From assembly GCF_004339725.1 (NCBI RefSeq), contig NZ_SMGK01000001.1, positions 1,116,001 through 1,180,000 on the forward strand: a stretch of DNA of 64,000 nucleotides. The letters are read 5' to 3'. This stretch comes from Acidipila rosea (GTDB lineage Bacteria; Acidobacteriota; Terriglobia; Terriglobales; Acidobacteriaceae). The notes below the pieces were generated by a model that saw only the letters and a program-made list of their open reading frames with translations, had not been told where the DNA came from and searched no databases. Below are positions 43,959 to 54,495 of this stretch, one piece after another (the first letter of the stretch is position 1; every line of letters begins with the position of its first letter). The translations under genes and the position numbers were made by a program.

Positions 43959-46280
43959 CTACGTCGGTGTCCGCAGCAGCAGATATCCGCCCGCGAGTGC
44001 GAACAGCAGGTCCGGTGACCACGCCGCCAGCAGCGCAGGCAGCATGTTCACGTCGCCCATCGCCTCGAACATTCCCGACACCACAAAGTATGCGATCGCC
44101 AGTCCGATCGCCACCGCAATGCCCGCCAGTGATCCACGCTTGCCCATGGACAGCGCGAAGGGAATCGCCAGCACCGCCATCACCAGCGTGATCAGCGGAT
44201 ATGCCAGCTTGTGGTTCAGCTGGACGCGCAGCCGCATCGTGTCGAAGCCGCTCTGCTGCAGATCGTGAATGTAACGGCTCAACTCGCTGAAGCTCATCTC
44301 CGAGGACTGCCGCGTCTCTTTCTTGAAGTACTGCGGCTCTTCGTTGACTGACGAAAACGTGTGTACCTCGAACTGCTGATATTTGCTGATCTCGTCCCCG
44401 CTGAACGAGCGAACCCAGCCATGCTCGAAGACCCACTTGTGCAGCTCCGGCTCCCAGTGCGCACTCGCTGCAAAGATGCGTCTCGATAGCGAAAAGTTTT
44501 GCGGGTCAAACTCGAAGACCGTGATGTTCGCAAAGCGATCATGGTCCGGATCGAAGAACTCGTAATAGAAAATGCGTTCCGGCTGCCCCGGCGTATGTTT
44601 GCCGACAATCCACTTCTGGTCGGGCCGCTCAAAGGTTTGCGCCGGCTTGCCCTTGATCACGCTGCGCAGCGCTTCCTGCCTCCGGTTCGCATTCGGCAGG
44701 TAGAGCTCATCGAAGACAAACAGCGATACCGCCAGTACGCTCGCGATCACCAGCACCGGCACAATCATGCGATAGATGCTGATGCCTGTGGCCTTCATCG
44801 CCGTCAGTTCGTTCGAGCGGCTCATCACTCCAAACGTCACCAGCACCGCAATCAGCACACTCAGCGGCGTAATCAGATAGACCATGCTCGGCGTCAGGTT
44901 GATAAGGTATTCGCCCACCGTCACCAGCGGAGTCTTGTTGCGGATGATGTCTCCCAGCAGTTCGAAGAAGGTGAAGACCAGCATCAGCATCACAAAGGTG
45001 ACCAGCACCATCACGAATGTCTGCAGAAACTCCCGCAGCACATAGTCGTCGAGAATCAGCGGAAAGTGTCCGCGCGCCTGCCGTGGCCGTGGCGTCAGGA
45101 TCGTCTCTGTATGCCCCGCCGTTCCTCGGCGCGTCCTCAGCTTCAGCCACGATCCCGCTGAGACCACCGCCGCCAGTGCAGCTCCGCCCGTGATCATCTG
45201 CCGCAGCAGCACAATCCCGCACAGCGCAAAGATAACGTTCGCTCCCCACACGCCCACCGTCACCGGCACCTTCCCCTGCCGCGCCAGCGCAACTCCCGTC
45301 GAAGAGAGGAAGTAGTAGACGAACACCAGAATGATCGTCAGCACAAAGCCCGCGCTCTTGCCGCCGCGCTTTGAAGAAAGTCCCAGCGGAACCCCAACCA
45401 GCATCAGCACCAGGCATGCCGCGGGATAGGCAAACCGCTTCTGCAGCTCGATCAGGAACCATTTGCCGTATCGCTGCCGCGAGCGCGCCATCAGCTCTGC
45501 GTTTGACATCGCCAGCACCGGAACATTCGCCTTGCCGACTCGCATGTCCTCGTCCTGCGTGGTCGTCTGCAGCGGCAAGTCGGTCTGGGCAAAGGTCGCG
45601 ACGTTATACTCGCCCGGCTTCGCCGCCTCGGTCTCGTGCTGCGTCCCATCGCGCAGGCGCATCGTCACCGTCTGCGCGTCGGTATTCACGACCGTTGCCT
45701 CTTCTGCCGTCGTCACCTTGGGCGAGGTCGGGTCGCTCATGTCCGCCAGGAAAACCTCGTGCCAGTTCGCTGCGCCCGCGCCGGAGCGCACATCCTGCAC
45801 ATAGAGCACATAGTTCTTGAAGTCTTCGTAGAAGACCCGCGGCTCAATCTGGTAAGAGGCCTGCGTATTCTTCAGGTACTCCTCGATGTGCAGCATCCCC
45901 TGCGCGGCCTTCGGCGCAAAGTAGAGCGTATTCGCCAGCCCCAGTCCCCATGCCGCCACCGCGATGATCGACACGATCGACACGAAGCTGCCCACGCCCA
46001 TCCCCGACGCGCGCATCGCCGTGATCTCGCTGTCCGCCGCCAGACGGCTCAACCCCAGCAGAATCCCGACCAATACCGCCATCGGGATGCTGACTGTAAA
46101 TATGTTCGGCAGCAGGAAGAGCACAATCTTGACCACCGCACCCAGCGAACTGCTGTTCCGCACCGCCAGTTCAAGTAGCTGCCGCAGATTCCCAATGAAG
46201 AGCACAAAAGTGAAGAGCGCGCCGCCAATCAGCGCATGGGAGAGCACTTCCTTAAGGATGTAACGAGTGAAAATCCGCAC
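43959..46280 (-). CDS. Fused LptF-LptG lipopolysaccharide export permease
   Basis: A 773-residue protein with two YjgP/YjgQ (LptF/LptG) domains in tandem. The first half begins MRIFTRYILKEVLSHALIGG and has PNIFTVSIPMAVLVGILLGLSRLAADSEI, a periplasmic beta-jellyroll part, and three more helices to about residue 365. The second begins near residue 410 with LDDYVLREFLQTFVMVLVTF. It contains LTPSMVYLITPLSVLIAVLVTFGVMSRSNEL, a second periplasmic domain and terminal helices ending LLFALAGGYLLLRTPT. LptF and LptG normally are separate proteins that pair with LptB to drive LPS to the outer membrane; here both halves are one chain. lptB is not adjacent. It converges on smc with 27 bp between. Confidence 0.92.
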   Translation of the reverse strand: MRIFTRYILKEVLSHALIGGALFTFVLFIGNLRQLLELAVRNSSSLGAVVKIVLFLLPNIFTVSIPMAVLVGILLGLSRLAADSEITAMRASGMGVGSFVSIVSIIAVAAWGLGLANTLYFAPKAAQGMLHIEEYLKNTQASYQIEPRVFYEDFKNYVLYVQDVRSGAGAANWHEVFLADMSDPTSPKVTTAEEATVVNTDAQTVTMRLRDGTQHETEAAKPGEYNVATFAQTDLPLQTTTQDEDMRVGKANVPVLAMSNAELMARSRQRYGKWFLIELQKRFAYPAACLVLMLVGVPLGLSSKRGGKSAGFVLTIILVFVYYFLSSTGVALARQGKVPVTVGVWGANVIFALCGIVLLRQMITGGAALAAVVSAGSWLKLRTRRGTAGHTETILTPRPRQARGHFPLILDDYVLREFLQTFVMVLVTFVMLMLVFTFFELLGDIIRNKTPLVTVGEYLINLTPSMVYLITPLSVLIAVLVTFGVMSRSNELTAMKATGISIYRMIVPVLVIASVLAVSLFVFDELYLPNANRRQEALRSVIKGKPAQTFERPDQKWIVGKHTPGQPERIFYYEFFDPDHDRFANITVFEFDPQNFSLSRRIFAASAHWEPELHKWVFEHGWVRSFSGDEISKYQQFEVHTFSSVNEEPQYFKKETRQSSEMSFSELSRYIHDLQQSGFDTMRLRVQLNHKLAYPLITLVMAVLAIPFALSMGKRGSLAGIAVAIGLAIAYFVVSGMFEAMGDVNMLPALLAAWSPDLLFALAGGYLLLRTPT

Positions 46281-46400
46281 GGCGTTCCTGTGTTCGTGTT
46301 CCTGTGTTCTCAGTGTAGCTCGGCAGCCGCCCAGTCACGCGCGCACCCCGCCGCTCTCGCGCGAGACAGGAGGAATAAAATCGAGGCAGGAAGGGAATCC

Positions 46401-46781
46401 ATGACCTACACAAAGCACTCCTCGCGATCTCCTGAAGAAGTCGAAACACGGCTGACGGCCGCAGTGGCCGCCCACAAATTCGGCATTCTCCACATCCACG
46501 ATCTCAGGCAGACGCTCGATTCCAAGGGCATTCAACTCGGCTCCGAGTGCAAGGTCTATGATGTCTGCAATCCTCAGGCCGCCTATAAGGCTCTCCACGG
46601 CGACATGAGACTATCGGCGATTCTCCCGTGCCGCATCTCCATCTTTAGTGCTGAGGCAGGCTCCGTGATCGCCACCGTCAAGCCTACATCTCTGTTTCAG
46701 GCAGCAGACCTGCAGGGCGATCCATCTCTTCCTGCTGAAGTGGAGCGTGAGCTTCTCGCCATCATCGATGAGGCAGCCTGA
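46401..46781 (+). CDS. DUF302 domain protein
   Basis: A 126-residue protein starting at the ATG at 46401, 6 nt after GGAAGGG. It is a single DUF302 domain: SRSPEEVETRLTAAVAAHKFGILHIHDL, then ECKVYDVCNPQAAYKALHGD and the conserved ILPCRISIFSAEAGSVIATV. The CNP...A-x-A and LPCR/I motifs are typical. DUF302 proteins bind small ligands or occur with redox or sulfur proteins; function is not established. No signal peptide, so cytoplasmic. It is divergent from lptFG and convergent with the kinase gene. Confidence 0.88.
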   Translation: MTYTKHSSRSPEEVETRLTAAVAAHKFGILHIHDLRQTLDSKGIQLGSECKVYDVCNPQAAYKALHGDMRLSAILPCRISIFSAEAGSVIATVKPTSLFQAADLQGDPSLPAEVERELLAIIDEAA

Positions 46782-46799
46782 GTCTGCCTCCTGCGCGGC

Positions 46800-48344
46800 T
46801 TAGCGCACAACCGCATCGAAGGGCAGGAATACATTGAACACTGCACCGTGATAGCCGCCTGATTGGCTGCTCCGCGCCCGCAGCGCGCCCCTATGGCGAT
46901 CGACGATCTCCTTGCTCACCCAGAGTCCCAGACCGGTCCCGGTGATACTTTTCGTGGTAAAGAAGGGATTGAAGAGCTTGGCCCGCGTCTCTGCGCTCAT
47001 TCCGGTTCCCGTGTCCGCCACCGTGATGGTGACCCCTCTTTCCCCGGTCCTCCAGTTGGTCGCCACCCGGCTTCGCAGGTAGAGGCATCCTCCGTGGGTG
47101 CTCATCGCATCCAGCGCATTGCTGATCAGGTTGCTGATCACCTGACGGATCTCTCCATCAAAGCATTGGATCGGTTCATGCGCGCGGATCCGCCGGCTGA
47201 TCAGCACGGCTGAGTTTGCGATTCTGCCCTGATAAATAGAGAGGACACTTTCGATGATTTGTTCGGCGGTCACAGCCTGCGGATTCGTCGCCTGCTTGTG
47301 AAAGCGCAGCGTCTGGCTGGTGATTGCCCCCACTCTGCGCAGCTGCACTTCCGCCAGTTCCAGGTATTCCTTCACCACAGAAACGTCGTTGCTGTGCCGC
47401 GCCAGGTAGAGGAGATTGGTGACAGCCTCCAGCGGATTGTTGATCTCGTGCGCAATCGAGCTCGCCATGCGGCCCAGCACCGCCAGCTTCTCGCTCTGGA
47501 TCAGCGCCAGTTCCGCCTTCTTCTGTTGGGTGATCTCCAGGGAAGCGGCGGTGATCGCCACGATCGTCCCATCCGGCCCGAAGACCGGAAAATAGCTCAC
47601 CGTCCAGTAGCGATAATCCTTCGGGTCGGTGACCAGCGTTCCCTCCAGAGGAAAGTTCACCACCGGCACTCCCCGCATCACCTGTTCAAACAGCTCTCTG
47701 AGGCCTGCGATGGGCGCCATCTCCGTCAGGGTTCGCCCCACCACCTGCTCCGGCTTTAGCCCGAAGAAAGCCGCCTGCCGATCATTCAGCCGCAGATAAC
47801 GGAAGTCCTGCGTATCGAAAAGCGCCAGCCTAATGGGAGCGGTGCGATACACGGACTCGATCTCCGCCAGTTGACGCTCGGCTTCCACACTTTTGCGGTG
47901 CAGTGCCTCCTGCGCCTGCTTTTCCTTGGTAAAGTCCCGAAAGTAGATCATGATGCCATCCTCGGTCGGATAGCATTGGACCTGGAGCCAGAGGTTGAGC
48001 GGTTCCGGGTAGTACACCTCAAACTCGCCGCGCTGTCCCTGCTCCATGCTGCGGCGATAGTTCTCGGCGAGCGACGAGCTCTCATAGAGAGCCGGCGGAA
48101 AACTCTCGAAGAGATTGGCCCCCACCAGCTCGCCGTCCACTAAAAACAGCTCCCGCGCCCGCCGGTTGAGATAGGCAAAGTTATAGCTGCGATCTAGAAA
48201 TGCGATGGCGTCTGTCGTCGCATCAAAAAACCTCGCCATCTGCCTGCGTAAATGATCATTGTCTGGATTGGGGTACGAGGGGGCGTTCGGCAATGACAAT
48301 ATCCCTTTCTGCGTTCTGACCAGCAGCACGTCCGGCGCCGCCAT
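46800..48344 (-). CDS. PAS-domain sensor histidine kinase (orphan)
   Basis: About 514 residues from the ATG at 48344. A GTG nine codons upstream is also possible and neither has a clear ribosome site. Two PAS domains: about residues 35-140 (FFDATTDAIAFLDRSYNFAYLNRRARELF) and 160-275 (LFDTQDFRYLRLNDRQAAFFGLKPEQVVGRTL). Then a dimerisation/phosphoacceptor helix with the H-box SSIAHEINNPLEAVTNLLYLARHS, and a HATPase domain with the N box (ISNLISNALDAM), G1 (VADTGTGMS), F and G2 (FFTTKSITGTGLGLWVSKEI). No membrane segment, so it senses inside the cell. No response regulator gene adjoins it. Confidence 0.93.
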   Translation of the reverse strand: MAAPDVLLVRTQKGILSLPNAPSYPNPDNDHLRRQMARFFDATTDAIAFLDRSYNFAYLNRRARELFLVDGELVGANLFESFPPALYESSSLAENYRRSMEQGQRGEFEVYYPEPLNLWLQVQCYPTEDGIMIYFRDFTKEKQAQEALHRKSVEAERQLAEIESVYRTAPIRLALFDTQDFRYLRLNDRQAAFFGLKPEQVVGRTLTEMAPIAGLRELFEQVMRGVPVVNFPLEGTLVTDPKDYRYWTVSYFPVFGPDGTIVAITAASLEITQQKKAELALIQSEKLAVLGRMASSIAHEINNPLEAVTNLLYLARHSNDVSVVKEYLELAEVQLRRVGAITSQTLRFHKQATNPQAVTAEQIIESVLSIYQGRIANSAVLISRRIRAHEPIQCFDGEIRQVISNLISNALDAMSTHGGCLYLRSRVATNWRTGERGVTITVADTGTGMSAETRAKLFNPFFTTKSITGTGLGLWVSKEIVDRHRGALRARSSQSGGYHGAVFNVFLPFDAVVR

Positions 48345-48488
48345 TTGCAGCTGGCGGCCAAAGCAGCACACGCGAATCCACTACGATCCGGCGTCAAAAA
48401 TTATTTGTAAAGGTAGCCAGCAGTGCTGCTTCAATGCAAGTGCCGGAGACAACCTTCCTGCATTGGATGCTGTCCGAGCCGCAAACAG

Positions 48489-48519
48489 CAGAAAGCCCGG
48501 CGCAAAGCCGGGCTTTCTG
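48489..48519. terminator. Strong hairpin terminator downstream of groEL
   Basis: CAGAAAGCCCGGC (48489-48501) and GCCGGGCTTTCTG (48507-48519) form a perfect 13-bp stem with a 5-nt loop. It lies 33 bp past the groEL stop. The T-run on the leftward side is short, but the A/T-ended stem is terminator-like. Confidence 0.8.
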
Positions 48520-48551
48520 GGTACCGCGTCTGCCTGTGGGCAGATTTTTCC

Positions 48552-50240
<1,689 letters not shown>

Positions 50241-50306
50241 TTAAAAGGTGTTGTGTCGCGTTTCAAATGTCTTTGCGCCGTTAAGCGCCTGCCTCAATGG
50301 CCAGTC

Positions 50307-50618
<312 letters not shown>

Positions 50619-50712
50619 GCTTAGTTCTCCTTCGCGCAGGGATTCAGCCCTGCGTTTGATGAATGGAATTTTGAGTGATGCTTGCAAAGACCTTGCGGAG
50701 AGCAGCGCGCGC

Positions 50713-50739
50713 TTAGCACTGTCACCCTACGAGTGCTAA
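50713..50739 (-). promoter_or_regulatory. CIRCE element (HrcA operator) of groESL
   Basis: TTAGCACTG (50713-50721), nine bases, GAGTGCTAA (50731-50739). This matches the CIRCE consensus TTAGCACTC-N9-GAGTGCTAA with a single mismatch in the left arm. It overlaps the predicted -10 box, so HrcA binding would block transcription. hrcA itself is not in the window. Confidence 0.93.
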
Positions 50740-50767
50740 TGTAGGTGGTCACGATGACGGTTGTCAA
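50738..50767 (-). promoter_or_regulatory. sigma-70-type promoter of groESL
   Basis: On the minus strand a perfect -35 box TTGACA (50767-50762) is followed after 18 bp by TACATT (50743-50738) as -10. The -10 box runs into the first CIRCE arm, the usual arrangement for HrcA repression. Confidence 0.7.
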
Positions 50768-50818
50768 GGGAGGAACTGATGAAATGTTAGTGAATCTCAC
50801 TCATATAAATCTGAGCGG

Positions 50819-51871
50819 TTACAGAGTGTTGTAGACCAGTGTTACAAAACTGTCCGGCGCAATGTTTCCCTTGCCCCAGATAGGATCAAGGTCCGCCGTC
50901 GGCTTCGCGGCAACCGCCTGCTGCAGCGTCTCTCCCGCCAGCTTCAGCTTCTCGACGCGATTGGCGATGGTCGTCAGCATGTCGCGATAGGTCTTCAGCG
51001 CCGCCTTGTCGCCCAGCGCTCCATGTCCGGGCACGATCTTGGTGCGGTCATCGGCCAGCTCCAGGCACGCGTCCACCCCGCGGATCATCCCGTTGATCGT
51101 TCCCCCCGTGCCGTCGTCGATCAGCGGATAGAAGCCGTTGAACCACAGATCGCCGGTGTGGATCACATTTCCGTTGACGAAATGAATATAGATGTCGGAG
51201 TCGGTATGGGCCGCCGGCGCATGGGTCAGGTCCAGCTCATCGTTGTCGAAGAAGACCTTCTCTTCTTCAGGAAAAACCGCCTGGGGCAGAGCGCTGGTCG
51301 CTGCCGGTGGAAAGCTCAGGCCATAGAAGCGGATCTGCTGCGGCGTCGAGAGGCGCAGACGCGTGTTCTCCTGCGCGATGATGAAGGCTCCGGCATCGTG
51401 CATCGCCGCATTGCCTGAGGTGTGGTCGAAGTGCCAGTGAGTGTTGATCAGCAGCTTGAGCGGCTGGCTGCCCAGCGAGTCCAGCGCCTGCTTCACCTGG
51501 TGCGCCGCCGTGTCCACACTCGCGTCGATCAGCAACTTGCCGTCCGGCCCCGTCTGGGCCACCATGTTACCGCCCACTCCTTGCAGCAGGAACAGGGTGT
51601 CGCGCAGCTTCGTCACCTTCACCGGCGTCGTCGGCCCCGCCGCTCGCAGTTGCTGCACCAGGTTAGGCGGCGGAGGAGCAGCGGGCGTGCCGGGCGGACC
51701 AGTCTGCGCAGCGGGCAGGGCAGGGGACTGGGCTGGTGGCGGGGCGGTCTGCTGCTGCGCCGGAGTTTGTCCCGTCGTCTGCCCGCGGAGAACTCCACTG
51801 AAAGCAAGCGCCGCGCCTGCTGCTCCTGCCTGTCTAAGAAAATCCCGCCGCGTTGCGTCTCTCAAGGCCAC
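50819..51871 (-). CDS. Tat-exported metallo-beta-lactamase-fold hydrolase
   Basis: A 350-residue protein. It has a twin-arginine signal (TRRDFLRQAGAAGAALAFSG) and a Pro/Gln/Ala-rich linker (about residues 30-75). The MBL domain follows, with the HxHxDH metal motif in NTHWHFDHTSGNAAM, a later DLTHAPAAHTDSD histidine, the bridging HTGDLWFNGFYP and a final KIVPGHGALGD. Family members include periplasmic hydrolases acting on lactams, lactones or thioesters. The substrate is unknown; it does not look like a clinical class B lactamase by length or loops. It sits between groES and the ebfC remnant, where recR often follows dnaX-ebfC in other genomes. Confidence 0.9.
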   Translation of the reverse strand: MALRDATRRDFLRQAGAAGAALAFSGVLRGQTTGQTPAQQQTAPPPAQSPALPAAQTGPPGTPAAPPPPNLVQQLRAAGPTTPVKVTKLRDTLFLLQGVGGNMVAQTGPDGKLLIDASVDTAAHQVKQALDSLGSQPLKLLINTHWHFDHTSGNAAMHDAGAFIIAQENTRLRLSTPQQIRFYGLSFPPAATSALPQAVFPEEEKVFFDNDELDLTHAPAAHTDSDIYIHFVNGNVIHTGDLWFNGFYPLIDDGTGGTINGMIRGVDACLELADDRTKIVPGHGALGDKAALKTYRDMLTTIANRVEKLKLAGETLQQAVAAKPTADLDPIWGKGNIAPDSFVTLVYNTL

Positions 51872-51895
51872 CCTCTCCCGGTTTTACCTACAAGC

Positions 51896-51985
51896 TTATA
51901 GAAGCCCTTCAGGCAGATTCAGTCCACCCAGCAATCCCGAGACATTCGTTTTCATCGCCTCATCTGCCCGGCGTCCGGCTTCATT
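51896..51985 (-). pseudogene. Detached 3' end of ebfC
   Basis: Reading on past the duplication in the ancestral frame gives a normal EbfC C-terminus (NEAGRRADEAMKTNVSGLLG) ending at a TAA at 51898-51896. In the present sequence the frame shifts and stops at 51981, so this part is not translated in its original frame. Its good preservation points to a recent lesion or a sequence error. Confidence 0.75.
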
Positions 51986-52250
51986 GAAGGCTGCCGTGAT
52001 CAGGTCCTCCAGCGAAGGCTGCCGTGATCAGGTCCTCCAGCATCTCCAGGTCGCCCGTGTTGCTGCTCAGGCTCGCAACCGCCGCCGGATCGATCGTCAG
52101 CTTCAGCACCTGCTTCTGGCCATTCATCTTCACCGTCACTGCGCCTCCGCCGGAGGACGCCTCGACCACCGTCTGGCTCAGCTTCTGCTGCATCTGCTCC
52201 TGCATCTGCTTCGCTTGGGAAAGCATCTCCTGCATTTTCAGCGGGTTCAT
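51981..52250 (-). CDS. EbfC/YbaB nucleoid-associated protein, C-terminus altered by frameshift
   Basis: An 89-residue frame starting MNPLKMQEMLSQAKQMQEQM, the classic YbaB/EbfC opening, with VVEASSGGGAVTVKMNGQKQ and LEMLEDLITAAF. After LITAAF a 28-bp tandem duplication shifts the frame, giving the abnormal tail AGGPDHGSLQ and a stop. With one copy removed the frame runs on for about 30 more residues to a normal end, for a total of 108. EbfC dimers bind DNA, and the lost helix contributes to the family fold, so function is probably impaired. It lies 23 bp after dnaX, the conserved dnaX-ebfC order. Confidence 0.85.
   Translation of the reverse strand: MNPLKMQEMLSQAKQMQEQMQQKLSQTVVEASSGGGAVTVKMNGQKQVLKLTIDPAAVASLSSNTGDLEMLEDLITAAFAGGPDHGSLQ
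51986..52041. repeat. Perfect 28-bp tandem duplication in ebfC
   Basis: The 28 bases at 51986-52013 are repeated exactly at 52014-52041, starting GAAGGCTGCCGTGATCAGG in each copy. 28 is not a multiple of three, so the duplication shifts the ebfC frame by one. The identity of the copies suggests a very recent slippage event, reversible phase variation, or an assembly artefact. Confidence 0.95.
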
Positions 52251-52273
52251 CGTCTTTTCCTCCTGCCTTACTT

Positions 52274-54277
52274 CTACTTTCTATCTCTCAGGTCCAGCAC
52301 CGTCCGCACCTCGGCGCGGAACAGTTCCTGGGCCTGCCGCACCAGCGGATTCTCCATCGCCGCTGCCTGCACGCTGCCGCTTGCCGCTGCCCTCGGCCGG
52401 GCCGCAGCCGCAGCTGAGGAGGCTTCCCCGGGGAGGAAGACCAGCTTCTCCCCCACGCCCAGCTGCTTCAGCGTATTCCGGCAGATCTTGTCCGCTTCGG
52501 CATTCATCGTCAGCGCGAGCATGGTCTTTTTGATGGCCAGAGTGACCTCAATCGCGCCATTGGACTGTTTCCAGTCCCCGGCATCCAGCAGGGCAGTGGC
52601 CGTATTGTGGCCCTCGCGCTCCAGCGCCGCGCAGATCGCTTCCCGAATCCTGTCGAGGTCCAAACTCCCGCCGGCAGCAGCTTCGGGTGCAGTGTCCGCT
52701 TCCGCCGCCAGCGCCAGCGCCCCCTCAGCAATCGGCTCCGCCACTCCCACCACTGCCGCAGGCTGCATCTTCTCCGTGGCTCGCGTCTCCGTGGTTCTCG
52801 TCGCCTCCGTCGCTCTGGTCTCCGCTGCTCTCGCCGCCGTCTCAATCGGTGTCAGCGCCTGCGGCGCAGGCGGAGCAGCCGAGGCCGCTGCCGGTGTGGT
52901 CGCTTCGCTGGTGATCTTGCGGTCGCGGTCTGCTTCAAAAGGGGAAAAGGCAGGCCGTGTCGGTTCCGCGATCGGCGCTTCAGTTCGCGCCGGAGCCGCC
53001 GGCCGTGCAGGCGATTGCGCCGGGGCAGCCGGACGCGCGGGCGCTGGAGCCGCCTGCAACCGCGGCAGTGTGCCCGGCAGCGGGCCGCCGCCCAGCGAAC
53101 CCTTGCCTGCAGTGGGCGCGGGCAGCTGGCTGAGCAGCTCTTCCACCGGCAGCAGGCGCTGCAGGTGCACCAGCTTCAGCAGCCCCAGTTCAAGGTGAAA
53201 GCGCTGCTCCTGCCGATAGTTCAACTCATCGAAGGTCCGCAGCATCACCTGCAGAAAGCGCGTCAGGTCTTCCTCTGAAAACAGCATCGCCGAGCGTGCT
53301 GCCCGCGCCCGCTCATCGGGAGAAATCTGCAGCAGCTCTGAATTCTCGCCCGCGATCCGCGCCATCAGCGCATTTCTCAGGTAGCGGACAAACTGCCGCG
53401 CAAGCTGCGAGGGGCTGTTCCCGGCATTGATCAGACGGTTGATTTCCTCAATGACCGGCGCGCTCTGGTTCTCGCTGATCGCCTCCATCAGCCGCTCGAA
53501 GACCGTATTCGGCACCGAGCCCATCAATTCGCGTATCTGCTCCGCATCCAGGCGAGCCTTGCCATTATCGAGCGGCGCCGAAGCGATCGCCTGGTCCATG
53601 ATCGAGAGCGCATCGCGCATCGACCCATCGCCCGCCTCAGCCAGCAGCGCCAGCGCCGCGTCCTCCGCGATCACGTCCTCTTCGACTGCAATCGTGCGCA
53701 GCTGCGTAAGAATCTCTTCGAAGCGCACAGCATGAAAGCTGAAGTGCTGGCACCGCGAGCGAATCGTCTGCGGGAAGTCCTCCGGCTGCGTCGTCGCCAT
53801 CATAAAGATGACATGATCCGGTGGCTCCTCGAGCGTCTTCAGCAGGGCATTGAAGGCGGCATCGGTAATCTGGTGCGCCTCGTCGAGGATATAAATCTTG
53901 TACCGGTCGCGCGCCGGACTATACCGCGCCGCATCTCGCAACTCGCGGATCTCATCGATGCCGCGATTGGTCGCGGCGTCGATCTCGATCACGTCCACTG
54001 CGTTGCCTGCGCGAATCTCCGTGCACGACTCGCATACCCCGCAGGGCTCCGGCGTCGGGCGCTGTTCCGTTCCGATCGCTGTCCGGCAGTTCAGCGCCAT
54101 TGCCAGAATGCGTGCGATGGTCGTTTTGCCGATGCCGCGATGTCCGCTGAAGATGTAGCCATGCGCAATCCGGCCCTGGGCCAGCGCATTCAGCAGCGTG
54201 CGGGTTACATGCTCCTGACCGGCGACATCGGAGAAGCGTTGCGGACGGTACTTGCGGGCGAGAACCTGGTATGCCAT
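52274..54277 (-). CDS. dnaX: DNA polymerase III subunit gamma/tau
   Basis: A 667-residue DnaX. AAA+ clamp-loader part: MAYQVLARKYRPQRFSDVAG, Walker A GHRGIGKTT at 45-53, the four-cysteine zinc module starting ALNC and continuing CGVCESC, Walker B YILDEAHQIT and sensor 1 (MMATTQPEDFP). The collar domain follows to about residue 370. Then a Pro/Ala/Arg/Glu/Thr-rich linker (about 385-520), including an ETRATEKMQ-like repetitive stretch (AARAAETRATEATRTTETRA), and a C-terminal domain that should bind polymerase alpha. I saw no slippery heptamer typical of programmed frameshifting. It loads the beta clamp at the replication fork. Confidence 0.96.
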   Translation of the reverse strand: MAYQVLARKYRPQRFSDVAGQEHVTRTLLNALAQGRIAHGYIFSGHRGIGKTTIARILAMALNCRTAIGTEQRPTPEPCGVCESCTEIRAGNAVDVIEIDAATNRGIDEIRELRDAARYSPARDRYKIYILDEAHQITDAAFNALLKTLEEPPDHVIFMMATTQPEDFPQTIRSRCQHFSFHAVRFEEILTQLRTIAVEEDVIAEDAALALLAEAGDGSMRDALSIMDQAIASAPLDNGKARLDAEQIRELMGSVPNTVFERLMEAISENQSAPVIEEINRLINAGNSPSQLARQFVRYLRNALMARIAGENSELLQISPDERARAARSAMLFSEEDLTRFLQVMLRTFDELNYRQEQRFHLELGLLKLVHLQRLLPVEELLSQLPAPTAGKGSLGGGPLPGTLPRLQAAPAPARPAAPAQSPARPAAPARTEAPIAEPTRPAFSPFEADRDRKITSEATTPAAASAAPPAPQALTPIETAARAAETRATEATRTTETRATEKMQPAAVVGVAEPIAEGALALAAEADTAPEAAAGGSLDLDRIREAICAALEREGHNTATALLDAGDWKQSNGAIEVTLAIKKTMLALTMNAEADKICRNTLKQLGVGEKLVFLPGEASSAAAAARPRAAASGSVQAAAMENPLVRQAQELFRAEVRTVLDLRDRK

Positions 54278-54399
54278 GAACTCTCTGATTGTATCGCCAG
54301 AGAGTCTGCCTCGATTTCCAGAGAAACTCGGCCCGCGCCCGCCCGCATTTCGCTTCTGGAGTATGCTGGTTAAGAATTTTTCTGCAAGGGAGAGCGCTC

Positions 54400-54495
54400 G
54401 TGGTTTTTCTCGTAATTGGCAGCTTCATCGGTGTTTTTACCGTAGCTATTCTCTGGGCCACTCGACGTCCCAAGGATGAACACCACTCCCACTAA
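54400..54495 (+). CDS. Possible 31-residue single-helix membrane microprotein
   Basis: A GTG at 54400, preceded by AAGGGAGAG (spacing about 5), opens a 31-codon frame. It encodes one hydrophobic helix (VVFLVIGSFIGVFTVAILWA) and then a charged tail TRRPKDEHHSH and TAA. The ribosome site and the clean helix-plus-tail design favour a real gene, in the style of small respiratory or stress proteins. There is no homology evidence, and the frame is short enough to be chance. It is divergent from dnaX. Confidence 0.45.
   Translation: MVFLVIGSFIGVFTVAILWATRRPKDEHHSH

Noticed and set aside
52274..54277. Programmed frameshift in dnaX producing a separate gamma form
   Set aside because: No A-rich slippery heptamer with a following stem was seen at the domain III/IV boundary.
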